In this document: positions 61,770-64,000 of the stretch, in pieces
Layout: each line of letters opens with the position of its first letter
Numbering within the stretch: position 1 is the stretch's first letter
Program-made: the position numbers and the translations under genes
Origin: JAXGYX01 sp040772065
GTDB taxonomy: Bacteria > Bacillota > Clostridia > Saccharofermentanales > Fastidiosipilaceae
Length of the DNA stretch: 64,000 nucleotides
NCBI GenBank assembly: GCA_040772065.1
Contig: JAXGYX010000001.1
Location: forward strand, 2,232,001 to 2,296,000
Direction of reading: 5' to 3'
Notes under the pieces: generated by a model
The model's input: the letters and a program-made list of their open reading frames with translations, nothing else
Told to the model about the DNA's origin: nothing
Database searches by the model: none

Positions 61770-63256
61770 TGAATAAAGTAGCACTGTACTTCCGTTTATC
61801 GGTAGAAGAACAATCTGGTAGAGAAGAAAGTGAAAGTATCATTTCTCAAAGGAATTATGTTACTTCATTTTTCAAAGCACAAAGTGATTTGAAGGACTTT
61901 CCTTATGAAGAATACATTGATGATGGCTTTAGTGGTTCGAATACCAAGAGACCTGGATTTGAACGGATGATGAATGATGTGAAAGCTAATTTAGTGAAAA
62001 CTATCATTGTAAAAGATTTATCTCGTTTTATGCGTGATTACATTGCGATGGGTGATTATCTTGAGAACATCTTCCCTTTCATGGGGGTTCGATTTATTGC
62101 CATCAATGACAATTATGACAGTAGTAAAGAAAAAGGGAATGGAACAGAACTGGATATCCAGTTCAAAAACTTGCTCTATGATTTCTATGCAAAAGATGCC
62201 AGTCAAAAAGTGAGATCAGTTCAGAACGCTTTGAAGGCTAAAGGAAAATTTATGGCATGGCAACCGCCATTTGGGTATATCAAAGATCCAAATGATAAAT
62301 ATAAAATAATCGTAGATGATGAAGTAGCTCATATAGTAAGGGAAGCCTTTGAATTATCATTAAAAGGAATGCCAACTAGAAAGATTGCTCAGTTGTTTAA
62401 TGAAAAGAATTACATCACTCCATACAGACGAAAGAAACAAACCTCGAGGATGGATTACTCTTATAAGACAACAACGACTAAGAATCATAAAGAGCCAATC
62501 TGGATGCATGGAACAGTCATTAAAATTCTTGGAAATGAAAACTATACAGGAACATACTGCTATAACATGGTTCAAAAGTCATTTTCTAGCGGTGGCAAAG
62601 AAGTATCAATCCCAAGAAAAAACTGGGGACGTGTATTTAATAATCATGAAGCAATTATCTCCAGAAAAATGTTTGATAAGGTTCGAGAACAGAATAAAGC
62701 CAAGGCTTTTAAGAATGTGGACTATTCTAAGCTAAAAGAAATCAGATATCCACTAGAAGGATTTATTGTCTGTGAAGAATGTGGTCATATTCTTGCAAGA
62801 GAGAGTACTACGAGACATCAAAAGAACGGCATAAAAAAGTTTAACTATATGTCTTGTAGAACTTGCAAGGCTAAAAAATTAGAAATAAAACGGATGAAGT
62901 TGGAACTGATAGAAGAAACGGTTTGGAACTTACTGAAAGATAAAGTTCAATCTGAAGGAAGTATTGAAGAAGAACCACAGTGGAAATCAACGAAGTTAGA
63001 TCGGATTGCTTTATTAGAATCTGAAAAAGAAGAAGCCTTCCATCAATACAAGACTGGTAAATTATCTAGAGAAGATTTCATTGCAAAGAAATGCTCGATT
63101 GATGTGGATATTGAGATGATAGAAAACGAAGTAGAAGAACAAGACTATGAAAAGCTAAAGGTTACCGACTCACTCACGAGGGAGATTGTAGAACGATATA
63201 TTGATAAGGTTATCGTCTCTCACAGTGGTGATATCAAAGTGATTTTGAAAAGCTAA
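61769..63256 (+). CDS. Large serine recombinase 3 of the triplet
   Basis: A 495-residue large serine recombinase. Ser11 in LYFRLSVEEQSGREE is the nucleophile; EYIDDGFSGSNTKRPGFERM and VKDLSRFMRDYIAMG follow. The zinc ribbon is intact (CEECGHILARE ... MSCRTCKAKK, ~330-370). Its coiled coil is shorter than in recombinase 1. It starts at the TAATG overlap with recombinase 2 and ends 64 bases before attR, the usual place for the gene adjacent to the attachment site. Confidence 0.93.
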   Translation: MNKVALYFRLSVEEQSGREESESIISQRNYVTSFFKAQSDLKDFPYEEYIDDGFSGSNTKRPGFERMMNDVKANLVKTIIVKDLSRFMRDYIAMGDYLENIFPFMGVRFIAINDNYDSSKEKGNGTELDIQFKNLLYDFYAKDASQKVRSVQNALKAKGKFMAWQPPFGYIKDPNDKYKIIVDDEVAHIVREAFELSLKGMPTRKIAQLFNEKNYITPYRRKKQTSRMDYSYKTTTTKNHKEPIWMHGTVIKILGNENYTGTYCYNMVQKSFSSGGKEVSIPRKNWGRVFNNHEAIISRKMFDKVREQNKAKAFKNVDYSKLKEIRYPLEGFIVCEECGHILARESTTRHQKNGIKKFNYMSCRTCKAKKLEIKRMKLELIEETVWNLLKDKVQSEGSIEEEPQWKSTKLDRIALLESEKEEAFHQYKTGKLSREDFIAKKCSIDVDIEMIENEVEEQDYEKLKVTDSLTREIVERYIDKVIVSHSGDIKVILKS

Positions 63257-63266
63257 AAACGGAGAA

Positions 63267-63295
63267 GGGCATTGAATAAATCAGTGCTCTTTTTT
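63267..63295 (+). terminator. Terminator after the recombinase operon
   Basis: GGGCATTGA (63267-63275) pairs with TCAGTGCTC (63281-63289) with two wobbles, followed by six T residues. It stops recombinase transcripts just before attR and keeps them out of the mod fragment. Confidence 0.75.
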
Positions 63296-63307
63296 GTAAC
63301 ATTACCT

Positions 63308-63320
63308 TGACATCAGAGGG
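63308..63320. other. Right attachment site (attR) of the ICE
   Basis: ICE sequence TTGACATCAGAGGG meets mod sequence TTCGGGCACAACC here; the core GGG is 63318-63320. TGACATC (63308-63314) is the inverted partner of GATGTCA at 3966-3972. Joining the two ends gives an attP with arms separated by 10 bases around the G-rich core. Confidence 0.85.
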
Positions 63321-63798
63321 TTCGGGCACAACCGGGCACACTGTTGTAGCTCTTAATCAAGAGGACGTTGGTAAACGAAAATATATCTTATGTACTAATA
63401 ATGAAAATAATATCTGTGAAGAGGTGACTTACAAGCGACTTACAAATATTCAGGAAGAACTACCTCATAATCTCAAATATTACAAAACGGACTTCATACC
63501 AAAGCTGTCGAGCGAAGAAGATATCTTATCTGACCGCCTTTTATCGCACATCAAGGAAATGGTCGAGCTAGAGAATATGTGTGAAATTGATGGTGTGAAT
63601 CGTTTTATCTTTTTGCGCGAGGATGATTTACAAACTTGGTATGAGCAAGGAGTAAGCAAGGGTGCAACAATCTACATCCCGTCCTATATCCTTCTCTCTC
63701 GAGAAGTAGAAAATGAGCTTGAAGCAAAACAAGTGAAAGTCGTCCACATCCCCGACTACTATTTTCTCAATGAGCTTAGGGAGGCCAATGAATTATGA
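63321..63798 (+). pseudogene. mod: Type III methyltransferase Mod, C-terminal part
   Basis: The remaining 159 codons of the interrupted mod gene, beginning SGTTGHTVVALNQEDVGKRK. This supplies the second half of the AdoMet motif (FAG|SGTTGH) and the C-terminal part that contacts Res. No ribosome-binding site precedes it, so it is probably silent; a TTG at 63307 in ICE sequence could start it weakly. Its stop overlaps the res start as ATGA. It is intact, which means excision of the ICE would restore a full Mod. Confidence 0.92.
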
Positions 63799-64000
63799 TT
63801 AGTGAAATTACTTTATTTGATTTTCAATCTGATGCTGTTAACTATTTACTCGATGCCACAACGGATCCGGGCACGAAGCACAAAATAATCCTAAAGAGTC
63901 CGACTGGTAGCGGAAAGACAGTTATTTTGCTTTCCTACATTGACACCTATCTTGGGAATGTCAATGCCGAGCGGGTTTTTGTCTGGCTCACTCCGGGTAA
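63795..64000 (+). CDS. res: Type III restriction subunit Res, N-terminal part (runs off the right edge)
   Basis: The first ~68 codons of a type III Res helicase-nuclease. LFDFQSDAVNYLLDATTD and LKSPTGSGKTVILLSYID (Walker A) are helicase motifs. Type III Res acts only in complex with Mod, so loss of Mod by ICE insertion should leave it harmless. It overlaps mod by 4 bases. The rest lies outside the window. Confidence 0.88.
   Translation, partial: MISEITLFDFQSDAVNYLLDATTDPGTKHKIILKSPTGSGKTVILLSYIDTYLGNVNAERVFVWLTPG

Larger units (their letters stand above)
3962..63320. mobile_element. Composite Tn1549-like ICE carrying RM, Thoeris and a Tn916 block (~59.4 kb)
   Basis: The boundaries are defined by the split mod gene: removing 3962-63320 rebuilds an uninterrupted 583-residue Mod. 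The element encodes three serine recombinases at its right end, replication proteins, a complete type IV secretion gene set of the Tn1549 kind, a defence operon, and a nested Tn916-derived block with its own conjugation genes and a broken tet(M). Gene order from RepA through VirD4, VirB4, TopB and the giant helicase follows the Tn1549 family (established knowledge of that family). No relaxase gene of the outer element is visible. Confidence 0.92.

Noticed and set aside
1..64000. CRISPR array, tRNA or rRNA genes
   Set aside because: No regularly spaced repeats and no cloverleaf or rRNA-like sequence were seen.

Overview
The window is Gram-positive (Bacillota) DNA of a Streptococcus/Enterococcus/Clostridia type: AT-rich coding sequence, strong AGGAGG ribosome-binding sites, ATGA/TAATG gene overlaps, a Tn916-type tet(M) module and a Tn1549-type conjugation module. 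The host species cannot be named from the sequence. LAYOUT: (1) 1-2.3 kb, leftward and visibly more GC-rich: two overlapping serine recombinases, a SHOCT-like peptide and an HTH/zinc-finger protein. (2) 2.4-3.96 kb and 63.32-64.0 kb: one type III restriction-modification locus (small regulator, mod, res) cut in two. The two mod pieces join exactly in frame as a 583-codon gene. (3) 3,962-63,320: a ~59.4 kb integrative and conjugative element (ICE) inserted in the AdoMet-binding motif of mod. Its ends carry a GGG core and short inverted arms (GATGTCA / TGACATC). A triplet of serine recombinases sits at the right end. INSIDE THE ICE: 4.2-5.2 kb holds an unknown protein and an orphan HsdR_N-like nuclease-fold protein. 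5.3-9.9 kb holds a RepA_N initiator, DnaC-like ATPase, PcfB-like protein, BRO/KilAC antirepressor-like protein and VirD4 coupling protein. 10-19 kb is a type IV secretion module (SSB, Maff2, VirB6-like, PrgI, VirB4, two-domain wall hydrolase, DUF4315, DUF4366). 19.2-31.7 kb holds TopB, a C5 methyltransferase, a 2,873-residue methyltransferase/helicase protein and a second SSB-like protein. A TnpV-like gene is read in another frame inside the giant gene and has its own strong ribosome-binding site. 31.8-40.6 kb is a defence operon: regulator, HsdM, HsdS, HsdR, then ThsA (SIR2-SLOG) and ThsB (TIR-like), i.e. a type I RM system joined to a Thoeris system. 40.65-54.75 kb is a Tn916-derived block running from a probable left terminus through orf24-orf13 to tet(M). 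It stops just after tet(M) and lacks orf6-orf9, xis and int. tet(M) is broken by an apparent 2-base deletion. 54.75-58.4 kb holds an ImmA/IrrE protease with its XRE repressor and palindromic operators, an ArpU-like and a sigma-like protein, and a strongly structured, apparently non-coding segment. HOW IT WORKS TOGETHER: the recombinases move the whole element, and precise excision would rebuild mod and so reactivate the host type III system. Two complete mating-channel gene sets are present. I find no MobP/VirD2-type relaxase for the outer ICE, only the Tn916 MobT relaxase (Orf20) and oriT, so the nested block may supply DNA processing. ArdA, the C5 methyltransferase and possibly the giant protein could protect incoming DNA, while the RM-Thoeris operon defends the new host. 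Most worth testing: the structured RNA candidate at 57.89-58.15 kb, the overprinted TnpV-like gene, the ICE-controlled type III RM switch, and the composite ICE without its own relaxase.
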